Assembly (NCBI GenBank): GCA_014281115.1
Contig: JACONQ010000014.1
Coordinates: 2,170,001-2,234,000, forward strand
Direction of reading: 5' to 3'
From: Laburnicola sp. R22_1
Lineage: Eukaryota; Ascomycota; Dothideomycetes; Pleosporales; Didymosphaeriaceae
Length of the DNA stretch: 64,000 nt
The translations under genes and the position numbers were made by a program. Below, piece by piece: positions 39,267 through 51,289 of the stretch. Every line of letters starts with the position of its first letter. Within the stretch, counting starts at the first letter, position 1. The notes below the pieces were generated by a model that was not told the origin of the DNA, did no database searches, and saw only the letters and a list, made by a program, of their open reading frames with translations.

Positions 39267-41395
39267 TACCCTAGCTTGGCAGTCCGTGCAACGCGTCACT
39301 CCATGCAACACCCCAACATAATCGCTCGGCCACAAACATGAGGCTATAGAGACAGCCACAAAAAATAATATCACAAGATTTTCTGGAGTTGAGGTCTCTA
39401 AGGCCCGTAGATAATTGCTAGCTACTCAGATTATCAATATCTGCTTAGTGTTTTGATGATTCGGCCTCTGCGTGACTGTGAGGCGGATGCAACAGATGAG
39501 GCCTTATTAATATCTACAGCCTCACGCTGAGCCTATTTCTTCTTAATAGATCTGCTAGAAGGCTTTAAGGCCTTCTTATTACCCTTTTAGGATAATCTAA
39601 TACGTTTCTGAAGTTGACTTTGTGCCTTGCGGGCCTGTTGTTTAAGACGTCGATCTGCAGCCTTATTGGCCCTCTGCTTTGCGCGCGCATCTCTAGCAGC
39701 TGCTCGAGCAATACGCCTCTCCTGGAGAAGTCTTGCCTTGAGCTGCTGGCTGGCCCGACGAGCCTCTGCTTGCTCACTTTTTTGAAGCTGTTTTTGCTGA
39801 TCCTCTATATCTTTTGGTGTTGACGATCGCGGGCCCGCTGCACGCTATAAGGTGACCAGAAAACAGCTCCACTATGATACTCATCTGGCCGATTAAGAGG
39901 TAAAGGCCTGCCTCGCTTTGAGCGCTTCTTCTGTATCGATAGGGCCTCGCGGAGGCCATTATTTTCATGCTCTAAAAGCTGTTTCTGTACAGAGATATGG
40001 TGTACAGTTCGACTGAGCTTCTTGGCCTTATTATCTCCGCCTGTATCCACAGCGGCCCTTAGTAGCCTATCGATCTTTCTCCAATCTGAAGCACTGAGTA
40101 CTGAGGTTGAGCTTTCTTGTGATCCTTGCTCAGATAGTTAAGACTGATCAAATCTATTGAGTATAATTGTCGGATCGAGCGGGGAGATGCCTGTAGCTTC
40201 AAAGGCCTGGAGGATCAATAGCTGCCTTATTGTATTGACCCAGGCCTGCCAGAACAGGCTAAAGAAATCTCTCTTAGCGATTGAGGCCAGTCCCTAGCTG
40301 TTGTTTATGAAGGCTGATAGCTCGTTCGAATATGCTGTTAATAGAGGCTTGAAGACGCAGACATTAAGAGGCTGCAACATATGCGTAGAATAAGGCGGAT
40401 ATATGGCTAGCAGGATCCTATTGCGATCACAAAAGTTAATAAAGTCTATTGTGATATAAGATCTATGGCTATTAAGGATTAATAGCCGATACGATTGTCC
40501 AGATTTTGGCTTTGTGAGCCGATTAAACACCTGTTGCAGCCATGCAAGGCCGATCTAATTATTGCTCTAGCCAGATTCTGATACTGTGATAAAGGCCTGA
40601 TGGTGTTTAGGATTGATATCCTCGGCCCAGCTTGATTGTATGTTGATAGAGCTGGCCTGATAGATGAGACCTGGGGCCAAGGCAGATCCGTCGGCGCATA
40701 TACAAGCTATGATCGATATCCACTTACAGCTGCTATCTTGTATTGCTTGCCTCACAGCCTTGGCCTCGTATAGAGGCCTATTGAAGATCCTCTTAGAGCG
40801 GGAGGTGATGCCGAGCAGGAAGCCTTTCTCGTCCATATTGTACGTATCTCGAGCCTCGATCTGATATTGTTCGATCTTACGCTGCAAGAGCTTGAAGTAG
40901 AGCTTATATTTGGCTGGAGAATTAGCTTTGTGGCGATTGTTGTCGATGCCGGCTGTCTATTGAGATATCAAGGATTCCTTGTTCCGCCGTACAAAGCGAT
41001 CAACCTAGGATATTAAGATCTGCTTTTTGGCTATATATGAAGCAAAGCTCTGTATCATCTGCCTTGTAGGAGGAAGGCCACGTTCGGTGAGCTGTTTGAT
41101 ATATCGTAGAAGCTCTACTTCTTGTTGTTGGCTGATATTTCGACGCGCGGAGTTGGCAGCTGCACCTGCTTGTGTGACGCCTTGGTGCCGACGCGTCAGT
41201 GTAGAAGTCACAACACCGTGATCCTTTGCAACCTGTCTATATAAGAAAGATTCTCCTGGCTCTCGCGATTCGATTGCTGCTATCGCAGCCTCAATTGGAT
41301 CCATATTGGTGGAGATATGGCGCGTCAAAGTTGGGGTGTTGCATGGCGGGGTGTTGCATGGAGTGACGCGTTGCACGGACTGCCAAACTAGGGTA
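39267..41395 (-). mobile_element. pogo-like DNA transposon A, inserted in the left tip of D
   Basis: TA at 39267-39268 and 41394-41395, with TIRs CCCTAGCTTGGCAGTCCGTG and its near-perfect inverse. TGCAAC motifs lie 17 bp apart (39287, 39304). About 2.13 kb. The right TA is also the left TA of element B, with no base between. Confidence 0.9.
39434..41304 (-). pseudogene. element A transposase (CENP-B/pogo type, DDE_1)
   Basis: Start ATG at 41304 (MDPIEAAI, the start shared by related elements); the longer upstream frame runs into the TIR and is not used. Stop TGA at 39434-39436; 1871 nt against 1872 in B and D', so one base is probably lost. Order: HTH (residues about 1-90), NMDEKGF (first Asp kept), LLILNSHRS (second Asp now Asn), LQPLNV (third Asp now Asn), coiled-coil/basic C-terminus ending GRxxKTLSRY. 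Several in-frame stops. Confidence 0.85.
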
Positions 41396-43510
41396 CTGTG
41401 TCCGTGCACTCAACGCCCGGATTCAGTCAACGCCCCGCTGAACACCATAGCAGCTTAACTAAAATAAGGCTGCAGAGCCACACAAAATCGCTATTATTAC
41501 AAGATTTTGTAGTAGAGTACTATTTTAATGCTTGCGATTCACCTGTGCTACTTATATTTACTTGGAAGCTTAACGTTGCGGCCGTGCCGCGTGGTCTTAG
41601 GTGGAGCTGCTGATGCGGCACCTGAAGCCTCCTGAGTAGTTATAGTATTAACTACGCGTTTCTAACGCTTGTTGCTCTATATAGATGGCTGCGAGGCCTT
41701 TCTCTTACCCTTTTGGGTAGATTGTAGAGCTTTTGCATCGTCGCGAGCTTCTCTTTAGCGAGCACGCTCTGCTGCCTTTTTAGCCTTCTCCTTCTCCTTG
41801 GCTACCTTGGCTGCCTCCCTCGCCACACGCTTCTCCTCTGCAATTTTCTCCTTGCATAGCTTAGCTGCCTTCTTCAACTCAGCCTTCTCAGCTTTTTGAA
41901 GCTTCTGCTCCTTCTCCTCTTGTTCCTTTACAGACTGACGTACGCGAGCCTCCCTAACCTTCCTTAGTAACCAGAAAACCGCCCCCCTATAGTACTCTTG
42001 ACGTTGTTGCAGATCTAGAGGTTTTCCCTTCTTCTTGTGCTTCTTTTTTGTAGTAAGAGCCTCTCTTAACCTAGCAATCTTATGGTAAAGTAACTCATTT
42101 TGAACTGAGATGTGGTGGAGTGAGCGGCTAAGCTTCTGCGCGTCCTTACTATTCTGATCTTCTACTGCGGATCGTACAAGGCGGTCTAGTTTACGCTAGT
42201 TAGATCCGCTGAGTACTAACGTAGAGCTCTCTCGCGATTCCTACTCATCTAGGGTAGTGTTAGTGAACCTTTTGAGTATAACCTTTGGGTTGAATAGTGA
42301 TATGCCTGTTACTTCAAAAGACTTAAGTATCGTCTCCTCCTTAAAAGAGCTCGTCCAGGCCTCCCAGAATAGAGGGAAGAAGTCCCCTTTCTTAATAGGG
42401 AGGAGTCCCTGGCTCTAGTGGAGGTGATCTGATAGCTCCTTTGAGTACGCAGTTAATAGAGGCTTAAATAGAACCACATTAAGTGGCTGAAGCGTGTGGG
42501 TTAAATAAGGGGGGAAGATGGCTAGGAGTATCCTGTTACGGTCGCAATAGTCGATAAAATCCATAGTAATGTGAGATCTATAGCCATTAAGGATGAGTAA
42601 CCAGTAAGACTGTCGAGCTTTTGCCTTAGTGTAGCGATCAAACACCTGTTTAAGCCAGGCAAGGCCGATATTATTATTTGTCCAGCCTAAAGGCGACGAG
42701 GAAATGTGTACTAAGTGCTCTCCTGCCTTAATATCCTCTACCTAGCTTAATTGTATAGCCTTGTTAGTAGCCTAATAGATAAGGCTTAGCGGCAAGGCTG
42801 ATCCATTAGCGCAAACACACGCTAGGAGGGTAATCCATTCACAAGAGCCATCTTGGAGAGATGCTATAACCTCCTTATTCTCCCACATTCGTCTGCTAAA
42901 CACTCGTTTTAATCGGCTAGTGATACCAATTAAGAAGCCTTTTTCATCCATATTATACGTGTAACGAGGCTCAATGTTATATTCCTTAATTTTAGCACCT
43001 AGAAGATCAAAATACAGGCTGTATTTATCCCCTAAGTCGGCTTGGTGGCGATTGCTGTCCATACCAGCTGCCCATCGAAAGATCAGATAGATGTTGTGTC
43101 AGTTAATAAAGCGAGTAACCCAGCTCTCGCTCACTGGCTCCTTGGCTATTATTAACGCGAAATTTCGTATCATCTCTCTTGTGGGTGGCAAGTGACGCGC
43201 TATAAGCCCTTCAATGTATTGTACAAGCTCCTGCTCTTGTTGGGGACTAAGTTTCCGTCAGTTAAACCCCGCAGTTGCACGCGTCGTTTGAATCGCTTGG
43301 TGCCTTCGCAACAGCGTACTTCGATCAACGCCATGCTTGCTAGCGATCTTAGTATAAGAGAAAGATTCTTCTAACCTTAGCAATTCTATTTCTTTAATTG
43401 CAGCCTCAATTAAGCTCATATTAGTGGCGTTATGGCGTGTTGAAATTTGGGGTGGTTTGCGTTCAGCGGGGCGTTGACTGAATCCGGGCGTTGAGTGCAC
43501 GGACACAGTA
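41394..43510 (-). mobile_element. pogo-like DNA transposon B
   Basis: TA at 41394-41395 and 43509-43510. Perfect TIRs start CTGTGTCCGTGCACTCAACG and have TCAACGCCC twice, 17 bp apart (41410, 41427). 2117 bp. The outermost 14 bases are almost the same as those of element C, which directly follows at the shared TA. Confidence 0.92.
41548..43419 (-). pseudogene. element B transposase (CENP-B/pogo type, DDE_1)
   Basis: ATG at 43419 (MSLIEAAI), TAG at 41548-41550; 1872 nt. The N-terminal HTH, NMDEKGFLIGI (first Asp kept), LLILNGYRSH (second Asp now Asn), PPYLTHTLQPLNV (third Asp now Asn) and a long Lys/Glu/Ala-rich helical C-terminus ending RHGRNVKLPSKYK are readable. Stops occur early (after residue 54) and later, so no full protein can be made. 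Confidence 0.85.
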
Positions 43511-45595
43511 CCGTGTCCGTGCGCGTAATGCCCGCGCAACACCAAAACACCCTAACTTCAGCACGCGATAACTCCACCATTATGGATCCATATCAGGCTG
43601 CGATTGATAAGATAGAATCGCGAGAACTAGGAGAAGATTTTTTATATACAGAAGTTGCTGCTAGGCATGGGCTTGAACGATCTACGTTGGGTCGAAGGCA
43701 TCGAGGGGTAACGCGCCCCAGGCAGGTCAAGAATATCAACCAGCTAAAACTCAACCTACAGCAAGAGCAGGAGCTCGTACAATATATCAAAGGACTTACA
43801 GAGAGACATATACCTCCTACTAGAGAGATAATACAGAACTTCGCCTCTACTATAGCAAAGGAGCCAGTTAGCGAGAGCTAGGTTACCCGCTTTATTAACT
43901 AACACAGCATTTAGCTTATCTTGTAATAGATAGTTGGCATAGACAGCAATCGCCACAAAGCTAATTTAGAGGATAAATATCGCCTCTATTTTAACCTCCT
44001 ACATAGCAAGATTGATTAGTATTAGATAGATCCTTGTTATATCTACAATATAGACGAAAAAGGCTTCCTAATTAGTATTGTGGGTAGATTAAAACGGATA
44101 TTTAGCAGACAAATGTGGGAGAAGAAGGAGGTTAGGGCATCGCTCTAGGATGGCAATCGCGCATAGATTACGCTCCTAACATGTATCTGCGCTAATAGAT
44201 CAGCTCTGCTGCCAAGCCTTATCTATAAGGCTGCAAACAAGGGCATCTAATCAAGCTAGGTAGAGGATATTAAGGCAGGAGAACAAGAAGTCTTTATCAC
44301 CTTATCACCCTCTGGCTGGACGAACAACAATATTAGGCTTGCCTAGCTTAAATAGGTATTTGATTGCTGCACAAAAGAGAAGACCTACTAATTATATTAA
44401 CTCTTAATTATAGATAGCTATAGATCCCACATTACTATAGACTTTATTAACTACTGTAATCAGCATAGGATCCTCCTTGCTATCCTGCCTCCTTATTCAA
44501 CTTATACGCTTCAGCCTCTTAATATTGCGATATTTAAGCCTCTATTAATAGCCTACTTAGCAGAGCTATCAAGATATCTCCATAGAAGCTAGGGCCTGGT
44601 TTCTATTACTAAAGGCGACTTCTTCCCCCTATTCTGGAACGCGTGGAAGGTCTCCTTTAAGGAATCAACTATCCTGAGCTCTTTTAGAGCCACAGGTATA
44701 TCGCCACCTAATCCTAATCCTATCCTTAATAGGTTCACCCAGGATCAAGAATCAGGCAATAGCTCCTCATTAGGGCTTAGTGATTATAATTGGAGAAAGA
44801 TGGATAGGCTTGTACGCTCCGCAGTGAGTGATCAAAGTAGCAAGGATACACAAAAGCTTCGTCAATCACTCCACCACCTATCTGTTGAAAATGAGCTGCT
44901 TAAGTATAACAACAATAGGCTTAGGCAGGCGCTATCTATCAAGAAGAAGCGTGAGAAGAAGAGCAAAGCTCTAGACCTTTAACAGCGCCAGGATTATCAT
45001 AGTAGGGCTATCTTATGGTCACTAAGGAAAGTAAGGGAGGCACGTGTTCGTCAATTAATTAAGGAGCAGGAGGATAAGCAGCAGCAGCTTTAAAAAGCAG
45101 AGACAGCAGAGCTAAAGAAGGCAGCTAAGCTATATAAGGAGAAAATCCAGCAGGAGAAGCGTGTTGCGCGAGAGGTAGCTAGGGAGGCAAAGGAGAAAGA
45201 GAGGGCTGAAAAGGCAGCTCAGCGCGCTGCCTAGAAGTCTGCCCGCGACGCTGAAAAAGCTCTACAACTATCCTAAAAGGGTAAGAGAAAGGCCTCTTAG
45301 CCAGCTCTATAGAGCATAAAGCGTCAGAAACGTGTTGTTAATGCTTAAGATAATGGGGAGGCCTCAGAGGGCGCATCTGCTGCCCTGACCAGATCTACAC
45401 GCCGCGGCCGCAACGTCAAGCTTCCTAATAGATATAGATAGTGCAAATTGATCGCAAGCATCGATATAGTGCTACTCTAGAAAATCTCGTGATAATATTG
45501 ATTGTGGGTGGTTCTATTGCCTGATCGCTGATAGAGCGCTTCTGGTGTTGCGCGGGCATTACGCGAATCCGGGCATTACGCGCACGGACACGGTA
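43509..45595 (+). mobile_element. pogo-like DNA transposon C
   Basis: TA at 43509-43510 and 45594-45595; TIRs start CCGTGTCCGTGCGCGTAATG. The right TIR has GGGCATTACGCG twice, 17 bp apart (45554, 45571). The left TIR has only one copy, as if exactly one 17 bp unit were deleted. The element is followed at its right TA by the rest of D. Confidence 0.9.
43582..45441 (+). pseudogene. element C transposase (CENP-B/pogo type, DDE_1)
   Basis: ATG at 43582 (MDPYQAAIDK), TAG at 45439-45441; 1860 nt, 620 codons. The N-terminal HTH reads cleanly for about 98 residues before a stop. YNIDEKGF keeps the first Asp. LLIIDSYRSH keeps the second, the only member of the A-F group here to do so. LQPLNIAIF has lost the third. 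The C-terminus is a coiled coil with many Glu/Lys/Ala, ending STRRGRNVKLPNRYR. Confidence 0.85.
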
Positions 45596-45684
45596 ATCAC
45601 CAAATGCACGACCCCACCAAATGCACGGTTTTGAAAAAATCCACGTAGTTTATCAACGCTCATAACTCCACCAATATTGACGCT

Positions 45685-47557
45685 ATGGAGGCCGCGCTGA
45701 CAGCAATCGAAAGCTTGCCAGCAGGCGAAAAGCCTAATTACACTAAAATTGCCAAATTATTTGGCGTTGAGCGATTAACTTTATCGCGGCGCGCGCGCGG
45801 GATCAATAAAAGCCACATAGAGAGGGCAAATGAGTAGAAATTTCTTAACACCACACAAGAAAAAGAGCTTGTAAACTACATATATAAGCTTAACAAGAGA
45901 GGCCTGCCTCCTACAAAGCAAATGATCCGAAATTTTGCAACAGAAATAGCTAGAAAAGAGCTAGGCAAAAACTGGGTTGAGCGCTTTATTGCCCGCAACA
46001 ATATTGAGCTCATATCGCGATGGACTACTGGTATCGACGCCTATCGCCACCGCGCTAATTCTGCTACTAAATACGCCTTATACTTTAAGCTTTTAGGCGA
46101 CAAAATAACCTAGTACGATATCAACAGTCGCCATATGTACAATATGGATGAAAAAGGGTTCCTTATTAGAGTGCTCACCAAGATGAAAAGAGTGTTCTCG
46201 CGGCAGCTGTATAAGCAGGGCCCTTACAAGCAAATGCTCTAGGACAGTAATAAAGAGTAGGTAACAACAATTGCCTATATTTGCGCTAACAGCACCTCGC
46301 TAACGCCAGCCTTAATTTATTAAGCTACTATAGGCAATATACAAGACTTATGGCTTTAAGATTTTGAATCTGCAACACTACAAGGCCTTTTTTGCGAGCT
46401 TATTAAGTGGGTGGACTAACAATAAGATTGGTTTAGCGTGGCTCAAACAAGTATTTAATCGCAAGACCAAGGAGAAAGCTTGTAGGGAGTACCGACTACT
46501 CATACTTAATGGGCATAGGTCTTATATTACTATGCAATTTATCACATACTGCGACAATAACAAAATACTCCTTATAACCTTCCCGCCACACGCTACCCAC
46601 ACTCTCTAGCCTCTTAATGTGGCGATGTTCAAGCCTCTAAGTACGGCGTATATAAGAGAGCTCTTAGAGTTTATGTACAACTGCTAGGGCCTCTCAGCAA
46701 TTACCAAACGCGACTTTTATCGACTCTTTAACGCCTCCTGGCAAAGGGCCTTTTAAGAAACAATAATACTCAAAGCTTTTAAGTGTACTAGGTTGTCACC
46801 TTATAACCCAAACACTATACTTAAGAAGTTTATTGCAGAGCACAAGAGCCCTCCCTTAAGTTAGAGTAGCTTGTTAAACCTCTCTGATTCTGATTGGCGT
46901 AAAGTATGGCAAATACTAAAGGACATTGTTGCGAAGGACTACGCTAAGGAGCGTAAACAGCTGTCGCAAAGTTATTACAAGCTTGAGATTAAATATAGGA
47001 TCCTTTAACACTAATATAATAGGCTTAAGCAAGCTTTTATTAACGAGAAGAGGCGCCGTTAACGTGGCAAGCCTCTCCTACTTAATAAACCTAATAATTA
47101 GTATGGCAGCGCTGTATTTTACTCACCTAGCAAAGTTTAGAGGGCCTGCGAGAGGCAGGAGCAAATTGAGACTGATAAAAAGCTTCAACAACAACAACTC
47201 TTAGAGGCTTAACACGAAAGGCTTCTTAAAAAGCAGGAGAAACAAGCTCTTAAAGAGGAGAGAGCTCACGTACGTTTGGCGGCGCGAGAACTAAAGGCGT
47301 AAGCAAAAGAGGCCAAGGCTGCTGAGCGAGCTGAAAAGCTACTCTAAAAGCAGCTCGAAAAGCAACTTAAAGGTGATATACAATTGTCTAAAAAGGGTAA
47401 TTAATAGAGCCTTAACCCTTGTACACTAAAAAAACAAGCTCTTGAGAGACCTAAGGCTACTATTGTTGATCAAGAGCCCACTGGAGAGAGGGTGCCCTCA
47501 CCCGCCAGAGCCACGCGCACCCGTACTGTACAGCTCCCATAGCGTTATCGCAAGTAA
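45685..47557 (+). pseudogene. element D transposase (CENP-B/pogo type, DDE_1)
   Basis: ATG at 45685 (MEAALTAIES), TAA at 47555-47557; 1873 nt against 1872 in D', consistent with one inserted base near 46,362 (GATTTTGAATCTG against GATTTTAATCCG), which shifts the frame. The HTH, a Tc5-type second DNA-binding part, YNMDEKGF (first Asp kept), LLILNGHRSY and PLNVAMF (second and third Asp now Asn) are readable. Stops at 46111 and 46321 are shared with D'. Confidence 0.87.
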
Positions 47558-47717
47558 TTTATCATTGCGCAATGGTTTTACATGCTCCTACGAGTGCTAC
47601 TGCAAAAATCTAGTGATTTTACTATATATTTGGCGTTGTATAGGTTTTGGAGTGTTGCCCTTGGTGGCGGCAAAAACGTGCATTTGGTGGGTCCGTGCAT
47701 TTGGTGGTAAAATATGG

Positions 47718-49846
47718 TACCATGGGTGCGGGGTCAATGCGCGCCGAGCCTCAATGCGCGCTCAACACCAAACCAGCTCAGCTAAACTTGAAGCTGCAGA
47801 GCTCCCTACAATTGCTATTATTATAAGAATTTCTGGTGATAAGGTCTATGAATCTTAATAATTAATTATAGCTATAAAAATCTACTCAGAGTTCTAATAT
47901 TCCGGCCCTGGCGCAACTGAGGCTGTAGAGGCTGTGATGCAGCACCTAAGGCCTCAGCAGCATCTATAGCCTTATTAATAAGCTTTTTTTCCCTTATGCC
48001 CTGCTTAGGTAGCCTTAATGCCTTTTTACTACCTTTCTTAGCTATTTTTATACAATTCTTGTAGTGTTGCTAAGCCCTGCGAGCCTGCTGCTTCTAGGCT
48101 CGCTCAGCTGCCTAATCCGCCTTTGCCTTCGCTCAAGCTGCCTAAGCCTTAGCCCTTGCAACACGCTTCTCTTAGAGTAGTCTAGCCTTTAGCTGCTAGC
48201 TAGCCCTCTAAGCCTTAGCTGCCTTAGTTTTTTGGAGTACTAGCTGCTCTGCCTCGGCCTCTTTTTGCTGTAGACGATCACGTGCCTCCTGCACCTTCCT
48301 TAGGGACCAGAAAACAGCACCCCCTAAGTACTTAGTAGGCTAGTTATCTAGAAAAGGCTTGCCACGCTTCCTACGCCTCTTCTCATTGCCTAGTGCTGCT
48401 CTTAGTCCCTCATTTTCATGCTGTAGTAGCTGTTTTTGTACGGCAATTGAGTGCACTGTTCGGCTCAGCTTCTTTGCCTTATTACTATTCCCTATATCTA
48501 CTGCAGCCTTTAGGAGCCGGTCGATTTTCCTCCAGTCAGACGCGCTGAGTACTGAGGTTGAGCTTTCTCTTAATTCCCGCTTAGGTAGGCTGGTCTTAGT
48601 AAATCTCTTAAGTATAACCTCTAGGTTGAGTAGTGATATGCCAGTAGCCTCAAAGGCCTTAATAATCAATAGCTTCCTAAACGAGCTACCCCAAGCCCTC
48701 CAGAATAGGCTAAAAAAGTCTCTTTTTGCAATTAACAATAGTCCCTGGCACCTGTGTAGGAAGGCTAAGAGCTCAGCTAAGTAGGCAGTGGAGAGAGGCT
48801 TAAACATAATAACGTCGAGCGGCTGTAGCGTATGCGTCGAATAAGGCGGAAATATAGCTAGGAGTATCCTATTCCGGTCACAGTAATTAATAAAATTCAT
48901 AGTAAGGTGGGATCCATGGCCGTTAAGGATAAGTAGTCAGTAGGAGCGTCCAGCTTTCTCCTTAGTACAGCGATCGAACACCTGCTTAAGCCACGCGAGG
49001 CCTATCTCGTTATTTGTCCAGCCAGAAGGCGATAAGGTGATAAAGGCTAAGTGTTCCTAAGGGTTAATTTCTTCAACCCAGCTTGATTGTAGGCTACCTA
49101 AGGCAGCCTAATAGATAAGGGCTGGATCTAGAGCCGATCCGTCGGCGCATATGCAGGCTAGGAGCGAAATCCACTCACGGCTACCATCTTAAATAGCCTG
49201 CCTCACCTCCTTGCTCTCGTACAGCTGCCTACTAAAGATCCGCTTTGAGCGAGTAGTAATGCCTAGTAGGATGCCTTTTTCGTCCATATTGTACGTGTGC
49301 TGAGGCTCGATATCGTATTAGCTAATTTTCTGCTGTAGTAGGTCGAAATATAGGCTGTACTTTGTCTCTGAGTCGGCTTTGTGGCGATTGCTGTCTATTC
49401 CAGCTGTCTATCTTAAAACTAGATCAATACTGTGTCGCTTAACAAACTAATCAACCCAGTACATACTAACGCTCGTTTTGGCTATACAGGCTGCAAAGTT
49501 CTAGATCATTTACCGTATAGGTGGTAGGCCTCGCTAAGTGAGTTTTTTAATATAGTATATAAGCTCCTGCTCCTGTTGAGGGCGAAGTTTTCGTCAGTTG
49601 ATTCCCTCAGCTGTACGCGACTGCGTTACAGCCTGGTGTCTCCAGGTGAGCGTAGAGCGTACAACGCTATGCTCCTTCGCGATTTTTGTATAGTTAATAG
49701 AGTCTCCAGGTTCTTGCGATTGTATCGCTTCAAGCGCAGCCTCAATTGACCCCATATTGGTAGCGATAGGTGGTGTTGAAGCTTGAGGTGTTTTCGTGTT
49801 GAGCGCGCATTGAGGCTCGGCGCGCATTGACCCCGCACCCATGGTA
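47718..49846 (-). mobile_element. pogo-like DNA transposon F, adjoining D
   Basis: TA at 47718-47719 (shared with D) and 49845-49846. Long perfect TIRs CCATGGGTGCGGGGTCAATG have TCAATGCGCGC twice, 17 bp apart (47734, 47751). 2129 bp. F and D therefore sit side by side at one TA of E2. Confidence 0.93.
47872..49755 (-). pseudogene. element F transposase (CENP-B/pogo type, DDE_1)
   Basis: ATG at 49755 (MGSIEAALEA), TAG at 47872-47874; 1884 nt, 628 codons. The HTH N-terminus is open for 54 residues, then stops. The second Asp is changed (LLILNGHGSH). HTLQPLDVIMF keeps the third Asp, unlike A-D. An open stretch of 186 codons (48340-48900) covers the end of the catalytic core and the basic C-terminal part. 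Confidence 0.85.
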
Positions 49847-51289
49847 TTAGCTCGGCGCCTTTGACGAGCTTTTCCACCGCCTCAACTATATAAGTTGGGG
49901 AACTATCTACATGCCTTTGAATCCTCTGCTTAACTAGCGTTAATTGCGACCCAAGTTCTGTACTATTTCGCGGAGTTTGCGACTCCTATGTACTATCGCG
50001 AATAGTACAAAGTGGAGGCGTACGCAGGCGGACGTCAAGCTGCGATATCACAACTTCTGGGTCGTGGGGCACTAGGCCAGCACCTTAAAAGCCTCCTTTG
50101 ATATTACTTTTAGTAATTGAAGCCTTAAAAGCAGCAATAAAGTAAGGTAGGAACTCGATTTTAGTGATGTGCGTAATGTGGTTGCGCATTAGATTCTCGG
50201 CTTGGCGCCCATACGCCTTCTTTAACGGCGCAAAACAACCCACATCAAGTGGCTGCAAGAGGTGCGACGAATGTGGAGGCATATAGAGAGTAATAATATT
50301 ACTCTTTTTGCAGTAATCCTGGAATTCGAGCGAGTTGTGACTTTTGTGGCTATTAATAATGAGTAAATGTGCTCCACTAGTAGTACGCCTCTTTGTATGC
50401 TCATTAAAGTGCTTTAGCCATTGCAGACTAAGCTCATTTGTCGTCTAGCCGTTCTCAGAGACTGCAATAACCCAATTATGAGGTAGATCCTTCTCCTTAT
50501 ACTAGGCGGAGAGGTGGTGCTTGCCCCCGAAGATAATAAAGGGTGGGATCCACCACCCCATTGCGTTGATGCCTTGGATGACTGTTGTCCACTCCCTATT
50601 GCCCTGCTGCACCTGCTTTGGCCGTCCTCAACACTCAGAGCCTATGACTACCGCTCCAGTCGATATTATGCCCATCATAAAGCCAGACTCATCGAAATTG
50701 TAGGTGTCCTTATCCAGGATACCATACTTGGCCTTCATATTCTCCACAAGCCGGAACCAGCCTCGTATCACCTCAGGATCCTCCTGGAGGGCTCTCTTGT
50801 AGTCGTACTTTCGATTGAACTTAACTTAAAGCTTTAGCTGGCGCTTAACAAAGTCATAAGGCCACCTCTGGCCAACTGGCTTGTAGTGGCGTGCAGCTAG
50901 TAAAGAATCGGCCATATCTTTTATGGCATCAAGCTGGGGCGGAAATCCTCGCGCGTCTAGGTCGAGTATATGCTGCACAATCACCTGCTCCTCTCTTATA
51001 GTAAGTCTTATTTTGTTAGGTGCGCAGTCGCGTCTAAACGTCTTTCTAGCGCGTCGGTTGCTAAGTGTACTTTAAGAGACGTTATAGAGGCCTGCAGCGC
51101 GTCGCTAAGAGAGTGTCGCGTCTCGTTTAATAGCCTAGATCGCAAGCTGTATACGCGCTTCTTTTAACGCCAGTGGTTTGTTGTGTGGTTAAGGCATCGC
51201 GTTGTACTATTGCTAATAGTACGTTTTGGTGGGGTCTTGGCAAAGTGATCGACTCGATGGAATGATCGACTCGAGTGCAAAGTACGTTA

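Larger units (their letters stand above)
39258..47719 (+). mobile_element. pogo-like DNA transposon D, split by A-B-C
   Basis: The left tip TACCATGAC (39258-39266) is separated from the rest (45594-47719) by elements A, B and C. This is proved by the uninterrupted copy D' (57873-60007), whose end reads TACCATGACTAATCACC. Without the insert D is 2135 bp, the same as D'. The TIR has CACCAAATGCACG twice, 17 bp apart (45598, 45615). D shares its right TA (47718-47719) with element F. Confidence 0.92.
38958..51197 (-). pseudogene. E2 transposase (DDE_1, pogo/Fot1 type), split by the nest
   Basis: ATG at 51197, TAG at 38958-38960. Removing the 10,587 bp nest leaves 1653 nt, or 551 codons, identical to E1. 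Readable order: an N-terminal helix-turn-helix region (HILDLDARGFPPQ near 50,960), YNFDESGFMMGII (first Asp kept), LLIINSHKSHN (second Asp now Asn), HSSHLLQPLDVGCF (third Asp kept) and a C-terminal knuckle CGRCGKPRHN near 38,990. Stops include CCT-TAA at codon 3 and TGA for Arg in the core. The protein is dead. Confidence 0.9.
38828..51289 (-). mobile_element. pogo/Fot1-like DNA transposon E2 carrying five nested elements
   Basis: TA at 38828-38829 and 51288-51289 with nearly perfect long TIRs (ACGTACTTTGCACTCGAG start). The TIR holds TCGAGTCGATCA twice, 17 bp apart (38843 and 38860). Between 39258 and 49846 lies 10.6 kb of other elements inserted at one TA. The flanks GCCC-TA and TA-TTAGCTCGGCGCC rejoin to match the uninterrupted E1 (GCCC-TA-TTATCTCAGCGCC). 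The net length is about 1.87 kb. It is only mildly RIP-mutated, although the DNA around it is saturated. Confidence 0.95.

Noticed and set aside
38958..39374. 138-codon frame with a hydrophobic start, like a signal peptide
   Set aside because: Its first third is TIR sequence of D and A. Only the last 100 codons are real, as the C-terminus of the E2 transposase.
47442..47858. 138-codon frame across the right end of element D, and its partner at 57882-58220
   Set aside because: Runs out of frame through the transposase C-terminus and the TIR; it is open only by chance in both copies.
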